Source: Sphingobacterium bovisgrunnientis (lineage in GTDB: Bacteria; Bacteroidota; Bacteroidia; Sphingobacteriales; Sphingobacteriaceae). Taken from it: 54,010 nucleotides of DNA. The position numbers and the translations under genes were made by a program. Location: the NCBI RefSeq assembly GCF_009829085.1, contig NZ_WUQY01000028.1, forward strand, positions 1 through 54,010, written 5' to 3'. The first letter of the stretch is position 1. The number at the start of each line of letters is the position of its first letter. The notes beneath the pieces are model-generated. The model was not told where the DNA came from. It worked only from the letters and a program-made list of their open reading frames with translations, and made no database searches. Shown piece by piece: positions 31,621 to 42,192 of the stretch.

Positions 31621-34071
31621 ATGAAAGTTCTAAAATTCGGAGGAACATCTGTAGGAACAGTACAAAGTATCAAATCTGTATTGGAGATTGTAAAATCTTC
31701 TTTTGAAAAAGGAGAGAAGCCATTAGTCGTTCTGTCGGCAATGTCTGGAGTGACAAATTTGTTGACACAAATGGCTGAGAATGCTGCTGAACGCAAATCT
31801 TTCACCGAAGACATTAAATTATTAGAAGAAAAACACTTTGACGTAGTCAAACAACTTATTGCAATTAAGTATCAAAATCCAGTTTTCACCAAATTGAAAT
31901 TGATGCTTAATGAATTGGAAGAAATTTTGCAAGGTGTATACGCGCTGAAAGAATTGAGTTTACAAAGTAAAGATTTGATTGTTTCATTTGGCGAGCGTTT
32001 CTCAAATTATATGGTTTCCAAAATAATGGAGCAATATATTTCAGATGCCATTTATGTGGATGCTTCACATTATATCAAGACCAATTCAAACTTTGGTAAT
32101 GCTCAGGTGAATGAGGAACTAACTACATCATTAATCAATTCATTGAATCATTCTCATGAAGGCAAATTAATGTTTGTAACAGGTTTCATTGGTTCAAATG
32201 AGGCAGGTCGTGTGACTACATTAGGTCGCGGTGGTTCGGATTACACAGCTGCTATATTTGGTTCTGTATTGAATGCTTCGGTAATCGAAATTTGGACTGA
32301 CGTGAATGGCATGTTGACCGCAGATCCACGCATTGTGAAAAAAGCTTTTTCGTTGCCTGTTTTGTCTTATACAGAAGCAATGGAATTATCGTATTTCGGA
32401 GCAAAGGTGATTTACCCACCGACTATGATTCCTGCATTTTTGAAGCGTATTCCAATTGCTATTCGCAATACGTTCGAACCTGAATTTCCAGGCACTATTA
32501 TTCAATTTGAGTCAGATTGTACGCAATATCCAATTAAAGGTATCTCATCGATATCGGATATTTCGATCATAAATATTTCAGGTTCTGGAATGATTGGCAA
32601 ATCAGGTTTCTCTGGTCGTCTTTTTACTTTGTTGGCGCGTGAGCAAATCAACGTCGTGTTGATAACACAATCTTCATCTGAGCATAGTATCACATTTGCG
32701 GTAAATCCAAGCGATGCTGAAAGAGCATTGAAGTTAATTTCTAATGAATTTGAGTTGGAATTAGAAGCCAATAAATTGGTGATGCCAGAGGTAGAACAAA
32801 ATCTTTCGGTCTTGGCAATCGTTGGTGAAAATATGAAACGTACACCAGGGATGTCAGGTCGTCTTTTTGCGGCATTAGGGCGTAATGGTATCAATGTTCG
32901 CGCTATCGCTCAAGGGTCTTCAGAATTTAATATTTCTGTTATTATCTCAAAAGATGATTTGGCTAAAGCATTGAATGCGGTTCATGATGCTTTCTTCGCA
33001 GAATTGAAAAAAACACTTCACGTTTTTAATTTAGGAACAGGAAATATTGGTGCTACTTTATTTAAGCAATTGGCTGAGCAGCACGATTTCTTATCAGAGA
33101 AAAATGATTTGGAGATTAAAGTTGTCGGTATTGCCAATTCTCGCAAAATGCTTTTTGATGCCAATGGCATTGATTTAGCTTCATGGAACGAGAATTTGAA
33201 CGAAAACGGTCAAGTAGCTGATTTGTCTAGTTTTGTAGAAATCATGAAAAACATGAATTTGCCGAATGCAGTTTTTATTGACAACACAGCAAGTAAATTG
33301 CCTGCAACGTATTACGTCGATATATTTAAGTCTAATATTTCTATTGTTACATGTAATAAAATCGCAAACTCTGGAGAGTATGCTAACTATAAATTGTTGC
33401 GTGATACAGCGCGTAAACATGGTGTAGACTTTTTCTATGAAACAAACGTAGGTGCTGGTTTGCCAATCGTTCGTGTGTTGAAAGATTTGATGTTGAGTGG
33501 TGATAGAATCTTAAAAATAGAAGCTATCCTTTCAGGAACGATTTCGTATATCTTTAACAATTTTGTAGGCGATGCATCATTCTACGATGTGGTAAAAAAT
33601 GCGCAGGCATTGGGTTACACCGAGCCAGATCCGCGTGACGATTTAGGCGGAGTAGATTTCATGCGTAAGATGCTTATTTTAGCTCGTGACGCAGGACATG
33701 TGATAGAAGCTTCGGATGTTGATTTAGGTGCTATCTTACCCGAATCATGTTTGAAAGCTGATTCAGTGGATGAATTCTATACAGAATTATTGAAAGCTGA
33801 CCAATATTTCAATGATTTGAAGGAAAAAGCAGCTTCAGAAAATAAAGTAATTCGTTACATCGGAAAACTGGAAGATGGAAAAGTTGCTATTTCGATGCAA
33901 ATGGTAGATGAAACACATCCATTCTACGCATTATCTGGAAGTGATAATATTATTTCATTCACAACAGAGCGTTACAAAGAACGTCCATTAGTCGTAAAAG
34001 GTCCTGGTGCGGGTGCGGAAGTAACTGCGGGTGGCGTATTTGCTGATCTAGTAAACGTAGGTGCTAAATAA
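31621..34071 (+). CDS. thrA: Bifunctional aspartokinase / homoserine dehydrogenase
   Basis: 816 residues. The aspartokinase part (about 1-300) starts MKVLKFGGTSVGTVQS and has FVTGFIGSNEAGRVTTLGRG and EIWTDVNGM. Two ACT regions follow (ISGSGMIGKSGFSGRLF; GENMKRTPGMSGRLFAALGR), the expected threonine-feedback sites. The homoserine dehydrogenase part (about 465-816) opens with FNLGTGNIGATLFKQL and has ETNVGAGLPIVRVLKDL and LGYTEPDPRDDLGGVDFMRK. It catalyses the first and third steps from aspartate to threonine. First structural gene after the attenuator; thrB starts 24 bases later. Confidence 0.98.
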   Translation: MKVLKFGGTSVGTVQSIKSVLEIVKSSFEKGEKPLVVLSAMSGVTNLLTQMAENAAERKSFTEDIKLLEEKHFDVVKQLIAIKYQNPVFTKLKLMLNELEEILQGVYALKELSLQSKDLIVSFGERFSNYMVSKIMEQYISDAIYVDASHYIKTNSNFGNAQVNEELTTSLINSLNHSHEGKLMFVTGFIGSNEAGRVTTLGRGGSDYTAAIFGSVLNASVIEIWTDVNGMLTADPRIVKKAFSLPVLSYTEAMELSYFGAKVIYPPTMIPAFLKRIPIAIRNTFEPEFPGTIIQFESDCTQYPIKGISSISDISIINISGSGMIGKSGFSGRLFTLLAREQINVVLITQSSSEHSITFAVNPSDAERALKLISNEFELELEANKLVMPEVEQNLSVLAIVGENMKRTPGMSGRLFAALGRNGINVRAIAQGSSEFNISVIISKDDLAKALNAVHDAFFAELKKTLHVFNLGTGNIGATLFKQLAEQHDFLSEKNDLEIKVVGIANSRKMLFDANGIDLASWNENLNENGQVADLSSFVEIMKNMNLPNAVFIDNTASKLPATYYVDIFKSNISIVTCNKIANSGEYANYKLLRDTARKHGVDFFYETNVGAGLPIVRVLKDLMLSGDRILKIEAILSGTISYIFNNFVGDASFYDVVKNAQALGYTEPDPRDDLGGVDFMRKMLILARDAGHVIEASDVDLGAILPESCLKADSVDEFYTELLKADQYFNDLKEKAASENKVIRYIGKLEDGKVAISMQMVDETHPFYALSGSDNIISFTTERYKERPLVVKGPGAGAEVTAGGVFADLVNVGAK

Positions 34072-34095
34072 TTACAAAGAACTAAAACAGATTAT

Positions 34096-35094
34096 ATGCC
34101 TGTTTATCAAAATAATTTAAAGGATAAAAAGATAGATTTTGATTCTATCAAAGACAAAGTTCGTGTATTTGCGCCTGCTACAGTTGCCAATATGATTTGC
34201 GGATTCGATATTCTGGGCTTTGCAGTAGATGAGCCGGGCGACGAAGTCAAAATGTATCGGGTATCCGAACCAGGAGTGCGCATTCGTTCGATTGTAGGTG
34301 ACGGTGGAAGATTACCATTGGATGCTGATCGTAATACGGTAAGCGCTTGTGTAAAGATGCTACTGATCGACTTGGGGATTTTGCAAGATATCGGTGTTGA
34401 GATTGAATTAATCAAACATATGCCTATTGGATCGGGCTTAGGCTCAAGTTCGGCGAGTACGGTAGCAGGTTTGTTTGCTATAAATGCGTTGCTTGGCAAT
34501 CCATTGACTAAAGATGAATTGATGCCGTACTGTGTGGAAGGGGAGCGTTTGGCATGTGGGCATGGGCATGCAGACAATGTTGCGCCAGCTTTGATTGGAG
34601 GCATTACGCTAGTTCGTGGTGGTTCTGATTTGGATATTGTGAAAATTCCTGTTCCGAACGAATTGTACGCCGGGATAGTATTTCCTCAAGTAGATGTTCC
34701 GACGCGTGATGCACGACAATTGATTAAGGATAAAGTTCATTTGAAAGATGCCGTGACCCAATGGGGTAATATCGCGGGCTTAGTAGCTGGACTATTTAAA
34801 TCTGATTATGAACTAATAAGTAGAAGTATGCACGATGTGATTATTGAACCATCGCGTGCTATTTTGATTCCGGAATTCTATGCAATGAAAGAAATTGCCT
34901 TATCAAATGGAGCGCTGAGCTTTGGAATCTCTGGTTCAGGACCTTCTGTTGTTGCGGTTTCCAAAGGTAAAGAAGTAGCTGAAATCGTTACTACAAAGAT
35001 TCAAGAACACCTTTCTGCAAATGGCATTGAAAGCTTTAAATATGTTTCGGCAGTGAATGTAGAAGGTCCGAAAGTATTACCATTTAACGACTAA
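34096..35094 (+). CDS. thrB: Homoserine kinase
   Basis: 332 residues of the GHMP kinase family; phosphorylates homoserine. ATP-binding motif MPIGSGLGSSSASTVAG, N-terminal VRVFAPATVANMICGFDILG and C-terminal GISGSGPSVVAV are complete. It has about 20 extra N-terminal residues before VRVFAPAT. Between thrA and thrC. Confidence 0.97.
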   Translation: MPVYQNNLKDKKIDFDSIKDKVRVFAPATVANMICGFDILGFAVDEPGDEVKMYRVSEPGVRIRSIVGDGGRLPLDADRNTVSACVKMLLIDLGILQDIGVEIELIKHMPIGSGLGSSSASTVAGLFAINALLGNPLTKDELMPYCVEGERLACGHGHADNVAPALIGGITLVRGGSDLDIVKIPVPNELYAGIVFPQVDVPTRDARQLIKDKVHLKDAVTQWGNIAGLVAGLFKSDYELISRSMHDVIIEPSRAILIPEFYAMKEIALSNGALSFGISGSGPSVVAVSKGKEVAEIVTTKIQEHLSANGIESFKYVSAVNVEGPKVLPFND

Positions 35095-35100
35095 CAAATT

Positions 35101-36408
35101 ATGAAACTATACAGTACAAATAATAAAGATTTACGCGTGTCCTTTCAGGATGCGGTATTCAATTCCTTGCCTCAGGACAAAGGCTTGTATATGCCAGAGG
35201 TGATACCGACTTTAGATCCTTTATTTATCAAAAATATCCAGCAATATTCATTGCAAGAGATAGCATTGACAGTAGCTTCTGCTTTGATTGGTGATGATAT
35301 TCCTAAAGAAGATCTAAAGAAAATTGTCGAAGATGCGATTAATTTTGATGCACCTGTGAAATTTTTAGATGCTGAAACAGGCGTTTTGGAATTATTTCAT
35401 GGTCCATCATATGCATTTAAAGATTTTGGAGCACGCTTTATGAGTCGCGTGATGGGGTACTTTTCTAAAGACGGCGATAAATTATTGGATGTGTTAGTAG
35501 CAACGTCAGGTGATACGGGTGGTGCTGTTGCTTCTGGTTTTTTGGGTGTAGAAGGCACACGCGTGACGATTTTATATCCAAAAGGAAAAGTTTCCAAAGT
35601 ACAAGAAGAGCAATTGACAACTAATGGTCAAAATATTCGTGCTTTAGAAGTAGATGGTACTTTTGATGATTGCCAAGCATTGGTGAAACAAGCGTTCAAT
35701 GATGACGAATTAAATGCTGAACTGCGATTGACATCAGCTAACTCCATCAATATTGCACGACTTATCCCACAAACTTTTTATTATTTCTGGGCATATGCGC
35801 AATTGAAATCACAAGGTATCAATGAAGTTGTATTTACTGTCCCTAGCGGAAACTTTGGTAATATCGGTGCAGGGTTATTGGCATATAAAATGGGGTTGCC
35901 CGTGAAACATTTTGTAGCAGGTACAAATGTCAACGATACTGTTCCACGTTTCTTAGTATCTGGTGCTTACGAACCAAAACCTTCTGTTCAGACTTTAGCG
36001 AATGCAATGGACGTAGGAAATCCAAGCAATTGGGTACGTATTCAGGATTTATTTGATAATGTATTAGACAAATTGCGTAGCATCATTTCTTCATATACCT
36101 ATGATGACACTGCAACACAAGCAGCGATGCGTGAATTGTTTGAGAAATACAATTATGTAGCCTGTCCACATACAGCAATTGCTTACTTGGCGGCGAAAGC
36201 ATATAAAGCTGAAAATCCAGGAGAGTATGCTTCTATTTTCTTATCAACAGCACATCCGTGCAAATTTCCAGAGGGAATCGATGCTGATATTTTCGAAAAA
36301 GTAATTTATCCAGCAGGAGCTGAAGAGTTAGCAGTAAAGCCAAAATTAGCAGAGCCTTTAGCAGTAAGCTTTGACGATTTTAAAGCTTATTTATTGAAGA
36401 ATAAGTAA
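35101..36408 (+). CDS. thrC: Threonine synthase
   Basis: 435 residues; PLP enzyme making threonine from O-phosphohomoserine. Lys107 in HGPSYAFKDFGARFM is the Schiff base; TSGDTGGAVASGFLG and VPSGNFGNIGAGLL bind the cofactor phosphate and substrate. Starts 6 bases after thrB. A terminator follows. Confidence 0.97.
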   Translation: MKLYSTNNKDLRVSFQDAVFNSLPQDKGLYMPEVIPTLDPLFIKNIQQYSLQEIALTVASALIGDDIPKEDLKKIVEDAINFDAPVKFLDAETGVLELFHGPSYAFKDFGARFMSRVMGYFSKDGDKLLDVLVATSGDTGGAVASGFLGVEGTRVTILYPKGKVSKVQEEQLTTNGQNIRALEVDGTFDDCQALVKQAFNDDELNAELRLTSANSINIARLIPQTFYYFWAYAQLKSQGINEVVFTVPSGNFGNIGAGLLAYKMGLPVKHFVAGTNVNDTVPRFLVSGAYEPKPSVQTLANAMDVGNPSNWVRIQDLFDNVLDKLRSIISSYTYDDTATQAAMRELFEKYNYVACPHTAIAYLAAKAYKAENPGEYASIFLSTAHPCKFPEGIDADIFEKVIYPAGAEELAVKPKLAEPLAVSFDDFKAYLLKNK

Positions 36409-36431
36409 AATTTAAAATAAATAATTTATAT

Positions 36432-36464
36432 ATGCCGCTTTTGATTTCAAAAGGGGCATTTTTA
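36432..36464 (+). terminator. thr operon terminator
   Basis: ATGCC-G-CTTTTGA pairs with TTCAAAAG-G-GGCAT (one internal mismatch), followed by T-rich sequence. It separates thrABC from the SusC/SusD operon. Confidence 0.7.
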
Positions 36465-36542
36465 TTATAGAGTAAGATTTAATTTATAATATTTTTAATA
36501 AAAATACTAGATTAGCAAAGTAAACGCTACCAAATTAATCTT

Positions 36543-39500
36543 ATGAAGAGTATTTTTTTTATTAGGAGTGGGTTTAAACCCATTCTGGAAGAAGTTCCAT
36601 TAGGACTTTCATTGTGTGGACTGTTTTTGATGTCTTCATTGAATGTTCATGCTTACCAAACCAATTCATCTATATCACACTTGTCTACATATCATATTTC
36701 TCAACAACAATTAGTAGTAAAGGGGATTGTGTTAGATGCTCAAGGTAATACAATTCCTGGTGTTTCTATAGAAGTGAAAGGTAAAAATGGTAAGACTTTA
36801 ACATCTATATTGGGAGAATTTACTATAAACGCAGCAATTGGTGACGAACTTATTATATCACATTTATCTTACGAGCCTAGGACAATAAATGTGACATCCA
36901 ATACCAATGTTCGAATTATACTACAATCTATAGATAATTTAATTGATGAAGTTACAATAACAGGATACACCGACTATTCAAAGGGTAAAAGCCCAAGTGC
37001 AACATCACTCGTTAAGGCTGATGATATTAACCAAGTTCCAATGAGCTCTTTAGATCAGATACTTCAGGGTAAAGTAGCAGGAATGAGTGTTATATCAAGT
37101 TCAGGTCAACCAGGTCAAAGTGCTGCTGTAGTTATTCGTGGAATAGGTTCTATTAGTGGTTCTACGACACCATTATATATTATGGATGGCGTTCCTATTG
37201 AGGGGGGGTACTTTCAAACCATTAATCCACAGGATATTGAATCGGTCAATGTGTTAAAGGATGCATCTGCTAAAGCCTTATATGGTTCTAGAGGATCAAA
37301 TGGTGTAATTATTATTACTACAAAAAAAGGAAAGCAAGGTCGTCTAGCAATAAATTATAGCTCTCAATACGGTACATCAAAGCTTACACGTCCTAATTTT
37401 GAGATGATGGATGGTCGTGAACGTCTTAGATTCGAAGAAGAGGTAGGTTTGGAAACAGGAAAAGATATAGGTCCCGGATGGAGATTTTCTTCACGTAATC
37501 CATATTACAATACGCAATCATCGAGTTGGCAACAAAATGCAGATAGGACGTTGGATAGTTTACGAAATGTGAATACAGATTGGCGTGATTTATTTTTTCA
37601 AAATGCCAATTTCATGGAGCAACAAGTAAACTTAAGTGGTGGAAATGAAAATGTGCAAACCTACAATGCATTGAGTTATTGGAAAGAGGAGGGGATTGTT
37701 CGTGAAACGGGCATGGATCGTTATACTTTGCGTAGCAATACGAATATGAATTACGGAAAGTTCTCAGCGGCATTCAACTTGAACTTGGGATATTCTAACT
37801 CTAGATTTACATATAATGAGGGAGGAACAAGCGTTGGAACGCCAATGGCTTCTGTCTATTATGGTTTACCTTATGAGTATCCTTATACTGCAGATGGGGC
37901 ATTTCATGCGACTAATGAAGAAATTACTTTCTTGGATTCGCGTGAAGGAAGTAGAGGATTGGACGTTTTGTTTGGTACTTCTGATAAAACTCAACAAATT
38001 AAAGCCATTATAGGTTTTAATATGGCTTATGCTATTACACCGAGTTTGAAAATAAGTACTCGTGCTGGTCTTGATTTGAGAAATTCTGAAGATCAGGTAT
38101 ATATTAATCCATCATCTTATATAGGTAGTCGTCAATCTGGACAGAAGGGAGCATTTGGAGAAGGATATAGACGTAATTTTAATTTTGTATCTACATCTGG
38201 ATTGACTTACAAAAAAGAAATCGAAGATCATGATTTTGAACTTTCGGGTTTCTTCGAATACCTTTTTGACAACTATAGAGCATTTAGCTACCGGGGTTTT
38301 GGACTGGATGATAGACTCCCAGAAACACCAGCAGCTATCACCGTAAGTACAACATTCCTACCAACATTAAGTGGGAGTCGTAGCGCAAGTGCCTTGATGT
38401 CTTACATTGGTGCTGCGCGTTATACCTATGCCAATAAATATACTTTTACAGGTAGTTACCGCTATGACGGAGCTTCGCTATCATCTGTTCCAGACAAAAA
38501 TCGCTGGCATGGTTTCTATTCATTGGGAGCAATGTGGGATGTAAAGCGTGAAGAATTCCTTCAATCGTCAAGCCTATTTTCAGATTTAAGAATCAGAGCA
38601 AGTTTCGGACAAACAGCAAGTCCATTTGGAAGTAGTTTTGCCTATCTGCCTACTTACGGAGTCACAACAAGTTATGGAGGTCAACAAGGTATTCGTCCGA
38701 ATAATATTGGTAATCCAGACTTCGATTGGGAATATGTGGATGAATTCAATACAGGATTTGATTTGTCATTATTCGAAAGTAAACGAGTGAATATTGAATT
38801 CGATTGGTATAACCGTATTACCAAAAATATGTTTATTGACCAGCCTTTGTCTGCCACATCAGGTGCTGCTTCAGCCTTATTGAGTACGGGTAAAATGAGA
38901 AATCGTGGTGTTGAATTAAAAATCTCTGCTGACATTATCAAAAAAGAGGAATTCACATGGACTGTAGGGGTTAATGGTGGATATAATAACAATCAAATTT
39001 TACGCGTAACTGATATTACGGATGAATTGCCTGATGGTGATACGCGTATTATAAAAGTCGGGATACCTTATGGAACGTATTATGCTCCACAATGGGCTGG
39101 AGTAAATCCTGAAACTGGAGAAGCGCAATATTACAATCGAGATGGCTCTATTTCAACAGTATATAATGAGGAAGAGCAGGCGGTGCCATTAAACGCGAGC
39201 CTCTATCCTAAACTTACTGGAGGTATAACAACATCTTTCAATTGGAAAAATTTAACACTTAGTGGTTTGCTATCATTCGTGTCTGATGTGCAACGATGGA
39301 ATAATATTGATTTTTACAATGAAAATCAGGCCTATATGACCAGTAATCAGAGCAAACGAATGCTTTATGATAGATGGAAGAAGCCAGGAGATATAGCCAC
39401 ACTACAGGGAATAGATATTCCAAGGAATTTTACTTCAAAGGATATTCAGGATGCAGCATTTATGCGTTTACGTAATTTGAAATTGAATTACACTATACCA

Positions 39501-39674
39501 GGGACACTATTTAAACAAACTGTATTTAGATCAGCAGCCATATTTGCACAAGGAGAGAATTTATTCACATGGACTAATTGGCGCGGTTTGGATCCTGAAA
39601 ACAATCGTCAGTATGGACGTTTTGAATATCCAAATGCACGTAAGTATACAATTGGTATTAATGTTAACTTCTAA
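36543..39674 (+). CDS. SusC/RagA-type TonB-linked outer-membrane transporter
   Basis: 1043 residues. Long signal region (SLCGLFLMSSLNVHAYQ), carboxypeptidase-D-like regulatory domain (about 55-140, VVKGIVLDAQGNTIPGVSIE), plug domain (MSSLDQILQGKVAGMSV, VVIRGIGSISGSTTPLYIMDG, LKDASAKALYGSRGSNGVII) and a 22-strand barrel ending KYTIGINVNF. SusC proteins form lidded pores with SusD that import glycans or peptides using TonB energy. It is the first gene of a six-gene operon whose enzymes point to cyanophycin rather than glycan. No sigma/anti-sigma or hybrid two-component regulator is adjacent. Confidence 0.95.
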   Translation: MKSIFFIRSGFKPILEEVPLGLSLCGLFLMSSLNVHAYQTNSSISHLSTYHISQQQLVVKGIVLDAQGNTIPGVSIEVKGKNGKTLTSILGEFTINAAIGDELIISHLSYEPRTINVTSNTNVRIILQSIDNLIDEVTITGYTDYSKGKSPSATSLVKADDINQVPMSSLDQILQGKVAGMSVISSSGQPGQSAAVVIRGIGSISGSTTPLYIMDGVPIEGGYFQTINPQDIESVNVLKDASAKALYGSRGSNGVIIITTKKGKQGRLAINYSSQYGTSKLTRPNFEMMDGRERLRFEEEVGLETGKDIGPGWRFSSRNPYYNTQSSSWQQNADRTLDSLRNVNTDWRDLFFQNANFMEQQVNLSGGNENVQTYNALSYWKEEGIVRETGMDRYTLRSNTNMNYGKFSAAFNLNLGYSNSRFTYNEGGTSVGTPMASVYYGLPYEYPYTADGAFHATNEEITFLDSREGSRGLDVLFGTSDKTQQIKAIIGFNMAYAITPSLKISTRAGLDLRNSEDQVYINPSSYIGSRQSGQKGAFGEGYRRNFNFVSTSGLTYKKEIEDHDFELSGFFEYLFDNYRAFSYRGFGLDDRLPETPAAITVSTTFLPTLSGSRSASALMSYIGAARYTYANKYTFTGSYRYDGASLSSVPDKNRWHGFYSLGAMWDVKREEFLQSSSLFSDLRIRASFGQTASPFGSSFAYLPTYGVTTSYGGQQGIRPNNIGNPDFDWEYVDEFNTGFDLSLFESKRVNIEFDWYNRITKNMFIDQPLSATSGAASALLSTGKMRNRGVELKISADIIKKEEFTWTVGVNGGYNNNQILRVTDITDELPDGDTRIIKVGIPYGTYYAPQWAGVNPETGEAQYYNRDGSISTVYNEEEQAVPLNASLYPKLTGGITTSFNWKNLTLSGLLSFVSDVQRWNNIDFYNENQAYMTSNQSKRMLYDRWKKPGDIATLQGIDIPRNFTSKDIQDAAFMRLRNLKLNYTIPGTLFKQTVFRSAAIFAQGENLFTWTNWRGLDPENNRQYGRFEYPNARKYTIGINVNF

Positions 39675-39703
39675 GCTAGGCACACTCTAATAAAATTAAA
39701 CGT

Positions 39704-41128
39704 ATGATAAGTATCAGAAAAAATATATGTATTGTTTTATCATTAATTGGACTAGGTCTCCAATCATGTGATAAATTAGATATGGCGCCAACAGATAGTA
39801 TTGATCCAAGCAAAGCATTCCGAAATTTGGACGACGTGAATATGGGCGTTCTAGGAGCTTACGCTCCACTTTCAACGACTTTGTTGGAAGCAGGTGCAAT
39901 TGTGTCAGATGAAGTCTTATTGCCAACAGAAAATACAGTTTCAAACACTGCTTTACACCGTTGGATGTATAACTCTAGCTATGGATCTGTAACTTCTGCA
40001 TGGAATGAATATTATGTTGTAATTGATCGTGTTAACCATGTCCTTGAAGCATTAACAAATATTACGGTAACAGGAAATAATCAAATTTTAAAAAATCAAT
40101 ATGAGGCAGAACTGTTGGCTTTGCGCGCATACAGTCATTTTGAACTTTTGAGAGGATATGCTTCTTCGTATGATACAGAGGGAATGGGGGTTCCGTATAT
40201 GAAGGCAAGAGCATTAGGTTATCCTGCTCGACCAACTGTCAAATCCAATTATGAGGATATCAATGCAGATCTACAAGTTGCAAAAGATTTAATGCCAACA
40301 TCTTTTACAGAGAATATACGAATTACTAAAACAGCTATATCTGCAATCCAGGCACGAGTTGCATTATATGCCAAGAATTGGTCAGATGCAATTAAGTATG
40401 CGTCTGAAGTAATCTCAGCAGAGCCCCTAGCACCTAAAAATGATTTTCAAAAAATTTGGGAAGACAAAAGTAATTCAGAGGTTGTTTGGAAATTGGCTAG
40501 AGTGATCGGAGATTCTCGTCTGGGAGCAGCGTTTTATAGAGAAGCTGGTGGAATAGTTTTATATGCGCCATCTTCTAAATTAATTAATACATTTAATAAG
40601 ATAGATGATATTCGTTACGCTGCATATATTAAAGATGATCCTTCACGTGTTGGTCCTCCTCCAAGTATAAAATCACAATATTTGGTGAATAAATATATCG
40701 GTGGAAATACCACAAATCCAGGTTTGACAGATGTTAAAATTTTCCGTACAGGAGAAATGGTTTTGATCAGGGCAGAAGCTGAGGCCGAAAGTAATGGTGT
40801 TACAGGATTAACGAATGCTGCAAATGATCTTAATACATTACGTAGAGAGCGTATTCATAACTATGTGAATCAGACTTTCTCATCGAAGCAGATTTTATTA
40901 GAAAATATTTATAACGAGAGATTTAAAGAACTGGCTTTTGAGGGACATCGTTTTTATGATTTAAAACGCTTAAAGCTTCCGGTGGAGCGATTAAACCAAG
41001 ATGCGACTAATACTTCTGGTGCTGTAAAATTAGAACCTACGGCGGCACAATACTGTTTCCCAATTCCAAATGACGAGATGGCGGTAAACAAAAACATGGT
41101 TCAAAATCCAAAATACGGAAAGGATTAA
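39704..41128 (+). CDS. SusD/RagB-type surface lipoprotein
   Basis: 474 residues, lipoprotein signal (ICIVLSLIGLGLQSCDK), then the SusD helical TPR-like fold (AYAPLSTTLLEAGAIVSDEV, LKNQYEAELLALRAYSHFEL) and the conserved C-terminal ERFKELAFEGHRFYDLKRL. It caps the SusC pore and binds substrate at the cell surface. 29 bases after susC and 1 base before the first cyanophycinase gene, so tightly linked to that enzyme. Confidence 0.95.
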   Translation: MISIRKNICIVLSLIGLGLQSCDKLDMAPTDSIDPSKAFRNLDDVNMGVLGAYAPLSTTLLEAGAIVSDEVLLPTENTVSNTALHRWMYNSSYGSVTSAWNEYYVVIDRVNHVLEALTNITVTGNNQILKNQYEAELLALRAYSHFELLRGYASSYDTEGMGVPYMKARALGYPARPTVKSNYEDINADLQVAKDLMPTSFTENIRITKTAISAIQARVALYAKNWSDAIKYASEVISAEPLAPKNDFQKIWEDKSNSEVVWKLARVIGDSRLGAAFYREAGGIVLYAPSSKLINTFNKIDDIRYAAYIKDDPSRVGPPPSIKSQYLVNKYIGGNTTNPGLTDVKIFRTGEMVLIRAEAEAESNGVTGLTNAANDLNTLRRERIHNYVNQTFSSKQILLENIYNERFKELAFEGHRFYDLKRLKLPVERLNQDATNTSGAVKLEPTAAQYCFPIPNDEMAVNKNMVQNPKYGKD

Positions 41129-41129
41129 C

Positions 41130-42182
41130 ATGATAAAATTAGTATGGATTATAGCGTTTTTGTATGGATTTACTAGTTGTGGTAATAAGGAGTTGCCGAA
41201 TCCATTTGACCCCAATGCACCCAAACCAACTTCACCTTTAGCACGACCGTCATCGTTGGGTATATTAGGAGACACAACTGATGTAAAGACAATTACTAAA
41301 GGAGGTTTGGTCATAATGGGAGGCAGTACAGATGTCGATGTGGCTTTCAAGTGGATGATCGACCGTAGTGGAGGTGGTGACGTAGTTATTATCCGTACAA
41401 CTGGAACAAATGCATACAACGATTATGTAAATCGTCTAGGTAAAGTGAATTCAGTGGAGACGCTAAAAATTGATTCGCGTAAATTGGCCGATGATGATCG
41501 TGTTGCTGCTATCATTAGAAACGCAGAGATGCTCTTTATTGCAGGAGGCGATCAGGCTGATTACGTGGGCTACTGGAAAGGTACAAAAGTTATGCAAGCG
41601 ATTAATTATCTACTTGTTGACAAAAAAGTACCTGTTGGAGGAACAAGTGCGGGGGCGGCCATTTTGGGTAATTATTATTTCGGAGCTGATCGTGGTGGAG
41701 TAGATTCTGAGGAAGCGCTAGGTAATCCTTATAATACAAAGGTGTCTTTGGGAAGAGATGATTTTCTTAAAGCACCATTTATGAGTAACATTATTACAGA
41801 TCAACATTTCGCACAGCGAAATAGAGAAGGTAGATTGACCGTATTTCTTTCAAGAATAATGAAAGATTGGGGAAAGGCAGCGAATGCGATTGCGGTAGAT
41901 GAACGCACTGCAGTATGTATTGATGAAACAGGAGTCGCTGAAGTTTTTGGGTCTAACAATGCTTTTTTTGTTAAAACAGATATTACGAAACAGCCGGAAT
42001 CGGTTGCTAGCGGTGTTCCACTAACATGGGATCATTCCGGAAAGGCATTACAAGTTTTTTCTGTTTCAGGTACAGAAAGCAACAATAAATTTAATATGAA
42101 TACATTCCAACCTCAAAGTACATCTTTATATAAAAGTGCTTGGTGGTCAGTGGTTGCAGGTGGTTGGAAAGTGGTTCAATAA
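41130..42182 (+). CDS. Cyanophycinase-like S51 peptidase, lipoprotein
   Basis: 350 residues. Lipobox FTSC (Cys17) followed by a Pro-rich linker (NPFDPNAPKPTSPLARP), then an S51 peptidase domain: GGDQ (139-142), GGTSAGAA with nucleophile Ser173, TDQHFAQRNREGRL with His226, and AVDERTA with Glu258. Cyanophycinases cut cyanophycin (Asp backbone with Arg side chains) to beta-Asp-Arg dipeptides. The lipoprotein signal and linker suggest display on the outer membrane, possibly outside the cell (inference). Starts 1 base after the SusD gene. A related S51 enzyme lies two genes on, so the two may work in different compartments. Confidence 0.9.
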   Translation: MIKLVWIIAFLYGFTSCGNKELPNPFDPNAPKPTSPLARPSSLGILGDTTDVKTITKGGLVIMGGSTDVDVAFKWMIDRSGGGDVVIIRTTGTNAYNDYVNRLGKVNSVETLKIDSRKLADDDRVAAIIRNAEMLFIAGGDQADYVGYWKGTKVMQAINYLLVDKKVPVGGTSAGAAILGNYYFGADRGGVDSEEALGNPYNTKVSLGRDDFLKAPFMSNIITDQHFAQRNREGRLTVFLSRIMKDWGKAANAIAVDERTAVCIDETGVAEVFGSNNAFFVKTDITKQPESVASGVPLTWDHSGKALQVFSVSGTESNNKFNMNTFQPQSTSLYKSAWWSVVAGGWKVVQ

Positions 42183-42192
42183 ACGATTATAT

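Noticed and set aside
32502..32894. Long antisense frames inside thrA, fabH, rpsB, tsf and the TonB receptor
   Set aside because: They are shadows of strongly conserved genes on the other strand and show no domain or promoter of their own.
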